Positions 40,549-52,612 of a stretch of 64,000 bases of DNA are shown piece by piece (position 1 is the stretch's first letter; every line of letters begins with the position of its first letter). A program made the translations under genes and the position numbers. This DNA is from Xiphydria camelus. Its lineage: Eukaryota; Arthropoda; Insecta; Hymenoptera; Xiphydriidae. Location: NCBI GenBank assembly GCA_963678675.1, contig OY783195.1:13242505-13306504 (forward strand), read 5' to 3'. The notes under the pieces were generated by a model that made no database searches, was not told where the DNA came from, and saw nothing but the letters and a program-made list of their open reading frames with translations.

Positions 40549-41287
40549 TACCTAACGGGACCGAGCGGTGGGTGCTCGTACCGTACGGAGAGGTCGAAAT
40601 TCGTCCCTATTTCTCCGTATAAGCGGATTAAGTAGCCGACGGTTGGCGGTGATTAGCAAAGTGATTTCGGTGACGCGTGACTCATTAGGAATCGTCCGAC
40701 AATTAGCTTTCCGCGAAAGGTACGGGACCGCGAGCGCATTCCAGCCCCTGCTTGGACTTAACATACCCCATCTCATCCCTCGAGTGACCTTCGTTCTACA
40801 AGAGTATACGCAGTATGAAAGAGATATGCTAATAGCAAGAGTTCCTAATACACGAGTTTTGAATTTGAGAGTCCTTTGAACAGCCCGCGTTCTTTAGCGG
40901 AAAATATGATGGTCGTCGCTTCATGCAGACGTGTCCAAAGAAATGTCACTACGAAAACGTAACGTAATGTCACATTCCACGGTACATAGGAAAAGTTAAT
41001 ATTTTGTGAGAATTAGTAACAAATCCTATAAATGAAAGGTTGTATTTCATTATGCCGAAGTCGAGACCATTGTGTTGCATAGTGGGGTACAAAAATCGCC
41101 CAGAAAAAGAAGAAGTATATGGCATGCTTTTAAATCTACTTTATATTTTGATTCGTTGATACTTGTTTGCAGCAGTACTCTACCTATAATTATGGAGCAT
41201 TCGCCGGATCGTTGTATTTCAACAACATTTCTCACATGATTCTCGTCAGATAGTTCTTTTCCTTTCGTCCTCACGGTTTCACAAAGG
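40549..41287. other. Non-coding stretch with a weak THAP-like frame
   Basis: Starting at ATG 41052 (plus strand) about 20 codons read like a THAP N-terminus (MPKSRPLCCIVGYKNRP) before the match is lost, and the expected second Cys is Tyr. No other gene is seen. Confidence 0.3.
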
Positions 41288-41963
41288 AAAGGACCACGCA
41301 CAGAGTAAATGGAAATCGGCAATCGGTCAAATTGTCTGAAAATGAAATATGTTATAGTTTATAGTGTGCTGTTAATAAAAGTTCTCATAAGTCCAAGACC
41401 CAATAATGGCCAGTTTCGGCACTAAACGGCACTGAATGTCAGCGAATTTGATAGCGTACACACGCAGCGGCTACAGCCTCTGAGCGTAATTATTTGAAGC
41501 CGTTATCATTTGAAGTCTTTGAAAATCAATAAAAATATAAGATAAGAGGTTTCTATGTCGCATATCATAAATCGGTCGCGAATTCGGGAAGATGTGCGAA
41601 AATAATCTAAGCCGTATCCGGCCACGTGGCGAAGCACATTATACGAGGTCCCTCGAAAATCATAAAATATAGTTTTTTATTACATAATTGATGCAATATC
41701 GCCTTATCTTGTATTTTTATTGATTTTCAAGGACTTCAAATGATAACGGCTTCAAATAATTACGCTTAGAGGCTGTGGCCGCTGTATGTGTACGCTATCA
41801 AATTCGCTGACATTCAATTCCGTTTAGTGCCGAAACTGGCCATTATTAGGTCTTGGACCCATGAGAACTTTTATTCAGCACACCATAAACTATAACATAT
41901 TTCATTTTCAGACAATTTGATCGATTGCCGATTTCCATTTACTCTGTGCGTGGTCCTTTTCGT
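41288..41963. repeat. Long foldback element, ~676 bp
   Basis: 41288-41553 pairs with about 41690-41963 with few mismatches. The ends read AAAGGACCACGCACAGAG and CTCTGTGCGTGGTCCTTTT, and both arms carry AATAATGGCCAGTTTCGGCA or its complement. No coding capacity. Confidence 0.9.
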
Positions 41964-42038
41964 TAATTGGAACGAATCCGAAAGTGATAAACTTTTCTAT
42001 TTTTCTATAAATTATTTATTTATTTACTTCACTATGTA

Positions 42039-42249
42039 CACCCGGCGTTTCGGATTCTGTCGCTGGGGAATTTTTTAAATGTTATTTTTAAACGTACTAA
42101 CCAATGATTAATCAATCCTCATGCTTTCATTAATGAGGGTAAACGCCACCGTAGCTAATGAGGGCATGAGAAGTAATTGTTCATTGGCTATTATGTTCAA
42201 AAATGACATCTTAGAAAGTCACTAGCGACAGAATCTGAGATGCTGGGTG
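42039..42249. mobile_element. MITE family P, copy 4
   Basis: 211 bp, TA at 42037-42038 and 42250-42251, ends CACCCGGCG and CTGGGTG. Confidence 0.9.
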
Positions 42250-42439
42250 TACAGCATGTCCCGCGCAGAACCGCACAGTTGCAGGGGCCTTGAAATTTAC
42301 CTTCGACCGGGCTTGGTCGGTACTAGAGTCATTTATACCGGTAGAAGTCGAGTCAGTAGTTAGAGTTGATGTCAATTCGGGAGATCGAAGCGTCTACCTC
42401 AAAATCGTGAATTTGTGAATAATGGTGAGTAATTTCCGT

Positions 42440-42680
42440 AGTGAAAAATGGGGTGCTAACCGTTTTTCTTATTTTTCAGTTTTTAAGTAAACTATTATAC
42501 TTTTTTCGATATGTTTCGACGGTACAACCTTCGGAATAGGTAATACAATGCAGTACAAGTGAAAAAGTAGATTTTTCAAAAAATGACGTAGTACTAGTCG
42601 AAAAATCAGATTTTTCAAGATTCCTCTTAAACCAATAACGTTAGCGATATTATTCCTACAGTACAGCGTAGTACAAACGT
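42440..42680. repeat. Dispersed repeat family J, copy 5
   Basis: Close reverse complement of 15425-15665, including AAACCAATAACGTTAGCGAT at one end and GGGGTGCTAACCGTTTTTCT near the other. Confidence 0.85.
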
Positions 42681-42684
42681 AGTA

Positions 42685-42895
42685 CATCCAGCGTCACAGA
42701 TTCTGCTTCAGGTGACTTTTACAAAATGTCAGTTTTAAACGTACTAACCTTGATCAATTAATTGTAATGCTTTCATTAGCTAGGATAAACGACGCTGTAG
42801 TTAAAGAAAGCATGATAATTACTTGTTCATTGAATAGTACCTTAAAAATGATATTTTGCAAAAGTCACCAGAAGCAGAATCCGTGACGCTGGGTA
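42685..42895. mobile_element. MITE family P, copy 5
   Basis: 211 bp between TA at 42683-42684 and TA at 42896-42897; more diverged than copies 2-3 (GCTTCAGGTGACTTTT arm). Confidence 0.88.
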
Positions 42896-42897
42896 TA

Positions 42898-43108
42898 CCC
42901 ATGCTCACGGATTCTGTCGCTGGTGACTTTTTTAAAATGTTATTTTTAAACGTAGTAACCAATGAACAATTAATTCTCATGCCGTCATTAGCTACGGTAG
43001 CATCTACTCTCGTTAATGAAAGCATGAGGATTGATTAATCATTGGTTAGTATGTTTAAAAATAACATTTCAAAAAAGTCACTAGCGACAGAATCCGTGAG
43101 CACGGGTG
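42898..43108. mobile_element. MITE family P, copy 6 (tandem with copy 5)
   Basis: 211 bp, sharing a single TA with copy 5 and followed by TA at 43109-43110. Confidence 0.9.
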
Positions 43109-43143
43109 TACAAGCTAGTACCAAATAGGTACCAAAATTGCTA

Positions 43144-43157
43144 GGGGGGGGGGGGGG
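43144..43157. repeat. G homopolymer run (14)
   Basis: Uninterrupted G tract in an otherwise AT-rich stretch, followed by A and another GGGGGG run. Confidence 0.9.
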
Positions 43158-43199
43158 AGGGGGGTAGTACAGGTGCCAAAATTGTCAAATTCGAAAAAT

Positions 43200-43828
43200 G
43201 GGATGCTAACTTCACGAACATTGAAGCCGGCGTAGTTGAACGGTACGTAAAAGTTCCATAGTCCACTCGGACGCCAGTTAAGCTGTCAGTGCGAGTGAAT
43301 ATAATTACAGCCGCGAAGTTAGATATAAAATTATTCAATTATCCACATTGAAAGTGATAGTGTTCAAGTATTTATAATATAAGAGGGTCTAAATATATGT
43401 TTCAGTGTACGAAAACAGTAAATTGTTAGCAACATTTGTAAATGTGATAAGTTTTGAATAAATTGGTTATGTCGTTTACGATATTATAATTTGTATTTAT
43501 TATACGTGCTAATCTCGGTGTAAATTATATATTTGCGTCAATGAGGGCCAGTTGTTCCAACACTTCTAGGTAATATTTATCCTCCCGGTAAAACGCTTAC
43601 CCACCAATTAGATTAGTGGGTAAGCGTTTTACCGGGAGAATAAATTTTACCTAGAAGTTGGAACAACTGGCCCTGAGTAGTGCTTCTCATTACTCTATAG
43701 GTTATAATCTGGTCTTAGTTAACCTTTCGCACCCCATAGTTTAGCAATCCTGCGCCAGATTCAAGGAGTATCGGCAGTTCACTCTCTTTCCGAGGACGTT
43801 AAACGACATAAGTATAGGGAAACGTATA
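43200..43828 (+). repeat. Repeat H, left (plus) copy
   Basis: 43200-43500 and 43680-43828 match the reverse complement of 53678-54690 (for example CAGTTAAGCTGTCAGTGCGA and GAGGACGTTAAACGACATAA). The MITE at 43545-43673 interrupts it. An AATAAA is present near 43458. It may be LTR-derived; non-coding. Confidence 0.75.
43545..43673. mobile_element. Palindromic MITE, 129 bp
   Basis: Ends GGGCCAGTTGTTCCAAC and its complement, a long perfect inner stem including CCCGGTAAAACGCTTACCCA, and flanking TGA on both sides (43542-43544, 43674-43676), a possible 3-bp duplication as in Harbinger-type MITEs. Confidence 0.9.
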
Positions 43829-43899
43829 CAGGGTATTCTCAAACCTCTGACTCAGAGGAAAACCCTATGTTTATTAAAAAATTACGGACATAAAGCAAT

Positions 43900-44143
43900 G
43901 AGGAGCAGACTTTCTAAGTGCAGTTTGTCCATTCGCAGTTTGTCCTATAACCGCTAATAGTTTGTCCACGACTGTTGGATATAATGCAGTTTGTTTATCT
44001 AGGACATTTTTAAATGCTAATATAGATGTAAAGAGATGAATTTAGGTTGTCCATATAAACACCTTGTAAAGGAACTTGAAAATATTCGTATGTTGACGGA
44101 AATCGAAAAACTGGACAAACTGCACTTAGAAAGTCTTCTCCTC
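43900..44143. mobile_element. MITE G in the left arm of F
   Basis: 244 bp, ends GAGGAG.AGACTTTCTAAG and its complement, with AAT on both sides. The unoccupied site is visible in the right arm of F (near 52990), confirming the boundaries to within a base or two. Confidence 0.9.
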
Positions 44144-44146
44144 AAT

Positions 44147-44944
44147 TGATTTTATTGAAATTCGTTAAGAATTTATGGAGAAATTAATTATTAAAAATTA
44201 ATTAATATCTTGAATGTATTCAGCATTGATGACGTCATATCAAGGCTCATAAAGATAATTGCAATTGCTATCGGCGAAGTTCACGCTTATGTTAGAATTA
44301 TTAACTGGAAATTGGAGAATAAATGAAACAAAAATCAATCGCTGTTTAGACTGTGCATTGGGGGTCTGGTTTCTGTTGCCCGAGAGGGTTTCCTGGGGCG
44401 ATGAGAGCCATTGTTTATATTATGAGGCATTGCCTTTAAGGTTTGAAATTAATTACGTTTGATATTATTTACTTCTAATATTACATTCCACTATATAAAA
44501 AAGTCTGAATAATTAGGTTGGCTGGGCAAAACTGAGGCAGATGGCGCCACCGAGCCAAACACCCGCGGGCAAATTAAAACGGTTATAATATATTATTAAT
44601 GCTGCACTGTTGCAAATTTGACTGTATCTGATGTGACTGGTAAAAAAATTATGAAAGTGAAACAGTTAAAGGAATTCAGCGGATCTCCAACTGAGGCGGC
44701 AGCTCCTCTTCGCGCGGGACAAGGACCTGTTTCCGTCGTCTGGTGGTGGCGACACCGTCGCTCGTCGTGGGTCGGCCGCTATCGCTGGTGGGAAGCGGCT
44801 GCGGAGGCTCCACAGCCACCGTATTATATTAAATATTTTATTTCAATTCACTTCACTACATACAGATTCATAAATTAAGGTTATGTTTTCGTTTTTGACT
44901 CCTGCAATGCCTACTATACCTACTTTATAAAGTGAGCATTCTCC
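44147..44944. other. Left arm and interior remnant of F
   Basis: No gene supported. An ORF at 44618-44878 is tryptophan/arginine-rich and matches nothing known to me. Confidence 0.5.
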
Positions 44945-47900
44945 TTTTTTTTTTAAGGAGGGGGAATTCTTTTTACGAACACCCGGACCGAGCAATGTCC
45001 GGATAGTTTGAGACTTGAGACACCCCGCTACAGTATGGTCCTGTAGTGCAATGCGGGGGCCCCCTACCCACTAAACCTAACCTCCAAGCGAAACACCCCT
45101 AAAGAGGGTACCGGGGAAGCAGACACGTAAGACCAGCCAACATTCGGAAGCCCCCTCAGGGCTGGGCGTAAAAATCGTCCTCAACGACAGACGCTCTCCT
45201 CCAACTCCCAGAGCACAGGTGGGGAAAGAGAAACAGAAAGGTGGAAAGCCAAAGGGCGAAATATAAAGAAGAAACAAAAAAGGGGGGACACCTGAGATCG
45301 ACATAAACACATCCACGCAGAAGAGAAGCATCTCAAGTGAGCGATGCAGTGACCACAGCAACAACCCTGTCCGAGAGAGAGAACAAGGTGGCGTCAGAAA
45401 AACCCAGCCCGTGTGCCCGTACCGTCCCAGTTGGAAGGGGATAGAAGTGTGAGCCACAAGGGCTCGAGAAAAGTGCACACGCACGGACAGGGCCACGGTT
45501 TGCAGGCGCCTGAGCACCGCGGAATTCCGCGTCACTCCAAAACCCCGGAGGGGAACAAGACCAAACAAGCCATGGCAATCGGTTTAAGGCTTGCCACGGC
45601 CGGCCGCCTCTCTCTCGCTTTCCGCAACTTCCTTCTGCGTGAGGACTGTGGATGCAAAAGCAACCACCACCTTCCAAATAGCCCGACTGGCGACCATGAG
45701 TGGGAGAAGGGTCCCCCACTCAAGATCCCGCTCGGCAGCGGCATAGAGAGCATTACGCTCATTCCGCCAAGCAGAACATACCACCAAAGTGTGGTGGGCG
45801 TCGTCATACTCATTATGGCAATGGTGACACTCAGGGGAGGGTTCCTTGCCTATGCGGTGGAGAAAATCCCCAAAATAATCATGGCCAGTTATCAATTGCG
45901 TGATATGGAAACCGAGACTACCGTGCTTTCGGTCCATCCAGATATCGAACATCGGGACGATGACCTCTCTGACACGACGGCCAGGAAGGGCATCCCTCTG
46001 AAGAGCTAACTTCCATTGCTCGCGAGCGAGACGGTTGGAGGCACTCTTTATAGCCATTATTTCCTCAGGGGAATCATCCCCAGACTCGCGAAGTAACACG
46101 ATCCTCTCATAGGTTCTGCGAAGCTTCTCAGCTCATATATGAATGGGGGTAATCCTCGCGAGAAGGAGGGCAGCCTCGAACGACACAGTACGGTATGCCG
46201 ATATCACCCGAAGCGCAATCCTTCGCTGGATGGAAAAGAGAGGAGCACGATAGCTACTCAGCGCCAACCGGTGACTCCAGATTGGCGAACCATATAGGAT
46301 CACCGAACCCACAACCAGTGCATAAAGGCGACGTTTGGCCTCACCGGCCCCTTGAAGTTGGGAAGAAGGCCCCACAGGGCCCTCACCACCGCGGATGCTT
46401 TGTCAGCAATGGTAACAAAGTGCCGGCGAAAGGAGAGGGCACGGTCAAATACCACACCGAGGTACTTGGCAGTGCGACCAACCTCGATCGCTTCCCCTCC
46501 GGCCATAACCTCCCGCCGAACGCGGACCGGGCCTCCGAAGGCCATGGCCACAGCCTTGTTGGCAGCTACCCTGAGGCCAAGCTCCCGAATACGAAATACC
46601 ACGGCCCCTACCTGTTCCTACCACTACTGAGCACCATAGTGTCATCGGCATAGGCGATCACATCGCACCCAGGCGGGACGAGTACCTCGAGGACATAGTC
46701 GAACGCTATATTCCACAACAGAGGACCAAGAACGGAACCCTGGGGAACCCCAGTCCTGAAATCCTTGTAGTGGACCATGTTATCCTCCCCTCTGAAGCGG
46801 ACCCTACGGCCCCTCAAGTAGTCTGTGACGATGCTGGCCAAGTAATCGGGCAGCCGCTTCCTGCGGAGTTGGATGACGATGGCCTCCCAGGGGACCGAAT
46901 TGAAGGCATTAGTAATATCGATACTAGTTGCCACAACAATCCGGCCCTCCGCGGATGTAGCCTCCACACACGCTTTCACTCTAGCCACGGCATCCACAGT
47001 GGACCGTTTCTCCCGAAACCCGTACTGGGCATCGGAGAGCCCGCCACCGGGTGTTTCAGTGAAAACCTCCATGATCTTAGAAACAATAACCCGCGCCAAG
47101 TACTTGCCCACTTCATCGATCAGACAAATTGTGCGAAACTTCCGCTCCTCATCCTCCTCGAACTGGGCCTTCTTAGGAATGAGGACCAAGTTCGCTAGCT
47201 TCCATCTAGCGAGGAATCCGCCAGTAGCGAGGCACTTCGCAAGTAGCTGTGCCATGGCCCGGTGGGTTTCTGTGGTGGCCTCATACCACCAAGAGGCCCT
47301 AATACCATCGGGTCCTGGAGCAGATGAGCCTCTCTTCTTCACAAAGGACTCCCTCACTTCCACATGTGTGACCCGAATGTCACCAGCCGGGAAGGGAACA
47401 CCATCGATAGCGCCAAGCGCACCTCTTAACCGCGCCGAGACCTCGGCACCCACCGGGAACAGGGATTCCAGTGCACCCACAATCTCAGCGAGAGGGGTAG
47501 TCTCAGAAGCAGAGGGGGTGGAACCCCGGAGCCTCTTGAGGGCAATGCGATACGCACGCCCCCAGGGGTCCTGCTCCAAATCTCCTATGATACCCTCCCA
47601 GGCCTGAGCACGAGCCCGACGGATACCAGCACGGAGCTGACGGCGTAGTGCCATGAGATCACGGATAAACGTGATCATTGGCTCCACGTCATCATCCCTG
47701 AAACGACGCCTACCGCTAATGACCCTGCCACGAGCTGCAATGCAGGCACGCCGGAGGTCAGCCAGCTCTTGGTTCCACCAGTATACGCTTCTGGTACCCC
47801 TACGCTCCTTAACACGACGTGCGGCAAAGTCACAGGCAGTGATAACCACATCCACAAGACGATCGGCAGTGACGTCAACCGTATCGCCAGAAGCTTCACG

Positions 47901-48192
47901 GGCGAGAGGCGAGCACCAAGAAGCGGCGATAAGCGCCGCTTCAAATCTGTCGGCATCGAAAGAGTCCTTGGACCACCGAGGGCCCAGGCAACCTCTAGGG
48001 CTCCTCGCCATAGCCCCAGCCTCCTGGGAGGAGGAGAGGCGGAAGGTGATGTAATTATGGTCTGACAGCGACTCAGCAGCGCCGCCAGTCAGTACCCTCC
48101 AGTCCCTAATGGACCTAACCAAACCCGGGGAGACCCAGGTAAGGTCGACCACTGACTTCCCCATCGGTCTAACGCAGGTAGGGGTGGTTCCA

Positions 48193-50515
48193 TCGGCCCC
48201 CTATGACGGCCCGGGTGAACCATCTATCGACGAGCGAGTTAAGCGCCTTACTGAACTGGTTACCGAAGCCTGTGATTTCGCAGCCTCCCGTGTTAAGGGC
48301 AAGCCGGGCACCAGAAACGTGTTCTGGTGGTCCCCCAGTCTGACCGAACTCAGGCGGCTTTGTGTTGCGGAGCGTAGACGACTGCAGAGAGCCAATCGGA
48401 GATCGTCGAGGGATCTTGCCTTAATTAGGAACGTTAGTGACGCCTTGAAGTCACATCGCCGCGTTTTTCGCTCGGAGATTAGACGCACTCGGGCCCTGGC
48501 ATGTGACAAGTCTTTGGATGAATTGAATATCGATCCGTGGGGATTAACATAAGGTGGTCATGGGAAAGCTAAGGGTGCGGACCCCGTCGGCTATCGAAAC
48601 TATACCTCTCGAGGAAGCGTATACGGTCATTAATAAACTTTTTCCGAGTACCCCAGACAAGACATCGGCGAATGTTGGGCGGGATCCTCCTGCGCCACTT
48701 CCGGACATAAATGAGGAAGAACTGGTCATCACTCCGAGATGCGTTATGAGTGCGCTGGTGAAGCCTAAGGCCAAACCATCTGCTCCGGGTCCGGATGGTA
48801 TTCGAGCCATTTGGTGGAATAAATCCAACGAGAGGACTTTGAATGAGTTAGCCGGCATCTACAAGGACTGTCTACTTCAGGGATTGTTCCCGAAGGCTTG
48901 GAAGGCATCTAACTTGGTGTTGATACCGAAAGGACATGGAGAGGAATTTAAGGGTAAATTCCGCCCCATTTGCCTCCTGGATGATGCTGGCAAGGGTCTC
49001 GAAAGGATTATTGTCGGCAAAATTCGGGGGGCTATGATTGGTCTGCCGGGTGGTGGCCTTTCGGACCATCAATATGGTTTCAGGCCTAGGTTATCCACAA
49101 TTGATGCGATGTCAGAGGCTAAGGCTTTTGTTGAGGCAGCCCATTCTCAGGGCGAGGTGGTGATGGCGATTGCTGTGGATATACAGAACGCTTTCAACAC
49201 CTTGCCCTGGGCGAGTATTATTGCTTAAATGCGGGGCAAGGGTATCGCGGAGTACTTGGTTTCTATCGTGCGAGACTATCTTAATGACAGAATGATACGC
49301 AAGGCTGGTGTTCCACAGGGCTCTGTGTTGGGGCCTTTCCCGTGGAACATCGCCTATGACTATGTCTTAGATGTGGACATCCTCCCTGGATGCTGCATAC
49401 TTGCGTATGCGGATGATACGCTGGTTCTCGTCAGGGAGAGTAACGCTCGCAGAGCTAGTCTTCTGGCGGCTAGACAAGTGGGGGCGGTGGCGCATAGGAT
49501 TGGAGAGCTCGGTCTGAGGATCTCCCCGATCAAGACCACTGCTATGTTGTTCGCTAGGGACGCCCGCATTGACGGGGGTTTTGTCTTTATGGGGAGCGAA
49601 ATGGTCCCCGTGCAGAATAGTACGAGGTATCTCGGGGTGGTCTTCGATCGGGCCCTGTCCTTCCGGGTACACTTTGAGACGATCCTTGCCAAAGTTGATA
49701 AGGTAATTAAAGCGTTGAGCAGAATCTTGCCTAACCTCCGTGGCCCGGGGGAGTTCAAGAGGCGGCTGTACGTGAACGTGGTGCATTCAATTATGCTATA
49801 TGGAGCCCCGATATGGAGTTCTCGGCTGAGCGCCCATGTCAGCTATAGGAGGCCGCTCCTGGCCGCTCAGCGGAGAATTGCCATTCGGTCGATTTGCGCG
49901 TATCGTATGCTCTCTTTGGAGGCCACCTTGCTTCTGGCGAGGTTCCCCCCCGTGCACCTCCTGACGGAATGCCTTAGGAGAGTGTATGAGAGGATTCGGG
50001 TCCTCCGGGACTATGGAGACAAGGCGCCCGAGACGAAGAGTGAGGTGGTTAAAGTGGCTAAGGCTCTACCGAGGGTGCAGTGGAAGATCTCACTGCAGGG
50101 AAACAACTTGGCAGGGATCAGAGTACGTGAGGCTGTCCTCCCCGTTTTCGACAGGTGGTTGGACAGAAAGCATGGGTGCTTGAGGTACCATCTCACGCAG
50201 CTTATGGGAGGGCATGGGTGTTTCGGGGAGTTCCTCTTTAGAATCAATAAGGAGCGATCTCCACGATGCCACCACTGCGAGGAGGCTTTCGATTCGGCCG
50301 AGCACACCCTGCAGGAGTGCGCGGCTTGGGAGGCGGAGAGGACGGCGTTACGTACGGTCATCGGTGTAGGCGTTGACCTGACTTGGGCGACCATGCTACC
50401 ACGCATGTTTGATGAGAAGGAGGTCTGGGCTGCTGTGGCTCGGTTCGCCAAAGCAGTCCTGACCCGTAAAGAAGAGGCTGAGAGAACGAGGGAGCGAGAA
50501 TGGCGAAGGTGGTAA
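48193..50515 (+). pseudogene. Retrotransposon C ORF2: reverse transcriptase, nearly open
   Basis: The endonuclease is gone through 5' truncation. The linker (SRVKGKPGTRNVFWW) leads, after one frameshift near 48545-48555, into the reverse transcriptase: APGPDGIRAIWW near 48785, FRPICLLDDAGKGLERII near 48965, FRPRLSTIDAM near 49085, QNAFNTLPW near 49190, a single TAA at 49226, then GVPQGSVLGP near 49310 and the catalytic AYADD near 49405. The thumb and C-terminal zinc motif (CHHCEEAFDSAEHTLQEC) near 50270 complete it, ending at 50515. About 13 residues before GVPQ are missing compared with D. Only two disabling lesions make this the freshest retrotransposon reading here. Confidence 0.9.
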
Positions 50516-51343
50516 ACCCCACTCTTGCTGGCATACAGTGTGGCCTTTGGTTGTCGTTTTGCGGTGAACTGGGCAAGTGGTTTCGCGCCACCACTCCAGT
50601 CGGAGTGCCCCCAGTCATCGTTGGACACCCGGCAAGGCGCGTGTGTTAGGCAGTTGGCCGCTTGAATGAGAATGTGTGTGCGCGCGCGCGCGCGCGTATA
50701 TGCGTGCGTGCTTACGAGGGTACGCTGACACGGGATGTTGGTGGGATGTCCCAACATTCTAGATATCAGCGTCGAGATCGGAGAGATGTGTGGCACCGGG
50801 GGGACTGGTCAGTGGAGTTACCCACCACTCCGTTGGGGGTGCTCCAGCCCTTTTCGGCCGGCGCAAGCCACCACTCTGCATGTGTGAGTGGAGGGCATAT
50901 AGTCGTAGTTGTAGTTTTCGGAGGAATCGGTATCGTGTCAGCCCGTGGGCCGCGAGTTGTGCCGCCTTCACGTCTCCTGCGCTGGCCCGATCCTCCTCCA
51001 TTATGGGTGATCTGAAGTGATTTTCATAGTTTAGGTATCGTCTTCCGGAATGAAGGTAGTAGGCACTAAGAAAAGAAGTGTCATTTAAGGGATTAATGGC
51101 GAATAAGTGGAGAGTGCCGAACTCAAACCTATAGGAGTTCCCTGTAGTTGGACCCTAGTCGGTCGTTACCAGGGTCTCTCATTTTAGGAAGGCTTGGATG
51201 GAGGTAGTTTTAGTAGGTAGGGGGCCCCCGTATTGCACTCGCAGGCAAAACATACTGCGGCGGGGTGTCTCGAGCCCCACACTACCCGGGTAGTAGCCAA
51301 ACCCGGGTGTGCGTAAAAAGCATTTTTTCCTCCTTAAAAAAAA
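50516..51343 (+). other. 3' untranslated region of retrotransposon C
   Basis: Non-coding tail. A hairpin at GTTGGTGGGATGTCCCAAC (near 50736-50755) and the following ~600 bp are the part shared with element B; it probably contains the signal recognised by the element's reverse transcriptase. Confidence 0.75.
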
Positions 51344-51461
51344 GGTAGGGGTGGTTCCAACATTAGAGAGCCTCAGGTCCCACTCTGCCATAAAATCAGC
51401 GAGTCTTACCGCTCTCGCGGTCGTGTCAGAGCAGCCCTACAGTCGCGAGCGGCAATTAAAG

Positions 51462-52130
51462 TAGTATGGTCATGAATCGATTTCCAAGATTTAAATATGA
51501 AATAATTATGTATGCAAGCTAATATCAATAGAAACCTCCTGGTGCAATTTGGGGTAGATTGGCCGTTTAGTATGTCTGATAAAAATTAATTACCGAGTAG
51601 AAAATAACCCAGAGTCTTATGGGCAAGACACATTTCTTTGGGTTTGTATGTAAAATCCAAGATTAAAATATAAAAAATATACCAAAAAAACGGGGAAAAA
51701 AAAAACAAAAATTTACACCCATTGATGAAAATTATTGACCGTTTGATACTTTAGTTATAACTAATTTCTGCTTCTCGGTGTTCGGAAATAGCGCGTCGAG
51801 TAGATGCGGCAGCGTCGCGTCAGTGGAGTGGGTTCAAGCGTGCATTTCAGATCTCGTTTTCCCCACGACACACTCAAATGTTTGAGTGTATCGTGGTTTT
51901 CTCTACTGGGCCACGAGCCCATTGATAATATGCGTTGCCACACATAAAAAGACGCTAGTCAAAGGAGGCTCATTATTTGAATAATAAGTGAAAAATAATT
52001 AAAATAATCGACTAATTCTTATGGTCATAAATTTTATAATTCACAAAGAGAATTTTCAATAATAAATCATAGCTTTTTGATGACTTTTTTTACGGACACT
52101 CAACGATCACTTTGGAGAGTGACCATACTA
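51462..52130. mobile_element. Small DNA element E (hAT-like?) inside D
   Basis: 669 bp with 11-bp inverted ends TAGTATGGTCA / TGACCATACTA. The flanks read AATTAAAG and CTTTAAAG, an imperfect 8-bp (6 of 8) duplication of D sequence, whose unoccupied form is seen in element A near 19830. An inner palindrome (CACACTCAAATGTTTGAGTG) lies near 51870. No transposase seen. Confidence 0.75.
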
Positions 52131-52612
52131 CTTTAAAGTCGCCCACCACAATAAGCGGGAGTGCTCTGAATCGCCTCATGAGCACGCGTAGCTCATCAAG
52201 CGCGAGCTCGAAGTCACCAATGCACACGTTGGGTGAAAAATAGCAAGAAATAATGCAAAGTTTACCCCTAGTCGCAGCAACGAAACCCCGACCACGATGC
52301 CTCACGGCCAAAGGGACATCGGGAGTGCCCCGCCAGACGATGGCAGCAAGACCCGTTCTATCCCCGAGCCACAGGGAAGACGTAGGAATTCTATGCAGCT
52401 CGAAGACGATGGCGACATCGATCTCCCATTCCACCACATGTTGCATGCACAAGCCTTGTGCACCCGAACTGCGGTTCAAATTAATTTGAAGGAACCTGGC
52501 CATTGTCAGAGTTACCCAACGCCGGCCCTCGAACCTGCTTCTCCTTCGTTTTAGTGACCGCAGGGCACCGCGGACCCCCATAAAAGTGCTTGCTGTCAGC
52601 CCCCGAGGCCTA

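Larger units (their letters stand above)
48192..51343 (+). mobile_element. R1-group retrotransposon C, 5'-truncated, inside D
   Basis: Bounded by a perfect 15-bp duplication, GGTAGGGGTGGTTCC (48177-48191 and 51344-51358), with a short poly(A) end. A different family from A/D in its coding part, but its last ~620 bp match element B. A GT/GC-rich microsatellite lies at 50680-50715. Inserted in the opposite orientation to D. Confidence 0.95.
45584..52503 (-). pseudogene. Retrotransposon D ORF2, interrupted by C and E
   Basis: The enzyme is as described for element A. It reads from ATG 52503 through the endonuclease N-terminus (to 52139), breaks at element E, continues 51461-51359, breaks at element C, then resumes at 48176. 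From 48164 to 46608, 518 codons are uninterrupted, covering the end of the endonuclease, APGPDGIRASWW, FREKRSTVD, ITNAFNSVPW, GVPQGSVLGP and the catalytic AYADD. Just after YADD about 29 bases present in A are missing, changing the frame. The thumb and the C-terminal zinc region (CHHC...) follow in fragments to the stop at 45584. Gly is intact where A has a TGA stop. Confidence 0.9.
44945..52612 (-). mobile_element. R1-group retrotransposon D, minus strand, 5'-truncated
   Basis: The same family as element A, at high identity throughout. Its 3' end is the T run at 44945-44954 (poly(A) on the minus strand). Its 5' end stops inside ORF1 at about 52612. Flanks show an imperfect duplication (GGAGTCAATGCT against GGAGAATGCT). 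Element C (48192-51343) and element E (51462-52130) inserted into it later. Confidence 0.9.

Noticed and set aside
39872..43108. Regularly repeated palindromes as a CRISPR-like array
   Set aside because: Units are full MITEs with TA duplications; no short repeat/unique spacer alternation, and the DNA is eukaryotic.
44618..44878. ORF rich in tryptophan and arginine
   Set aside because: Lies within the foldback F arm and interior; no family match and no start context.
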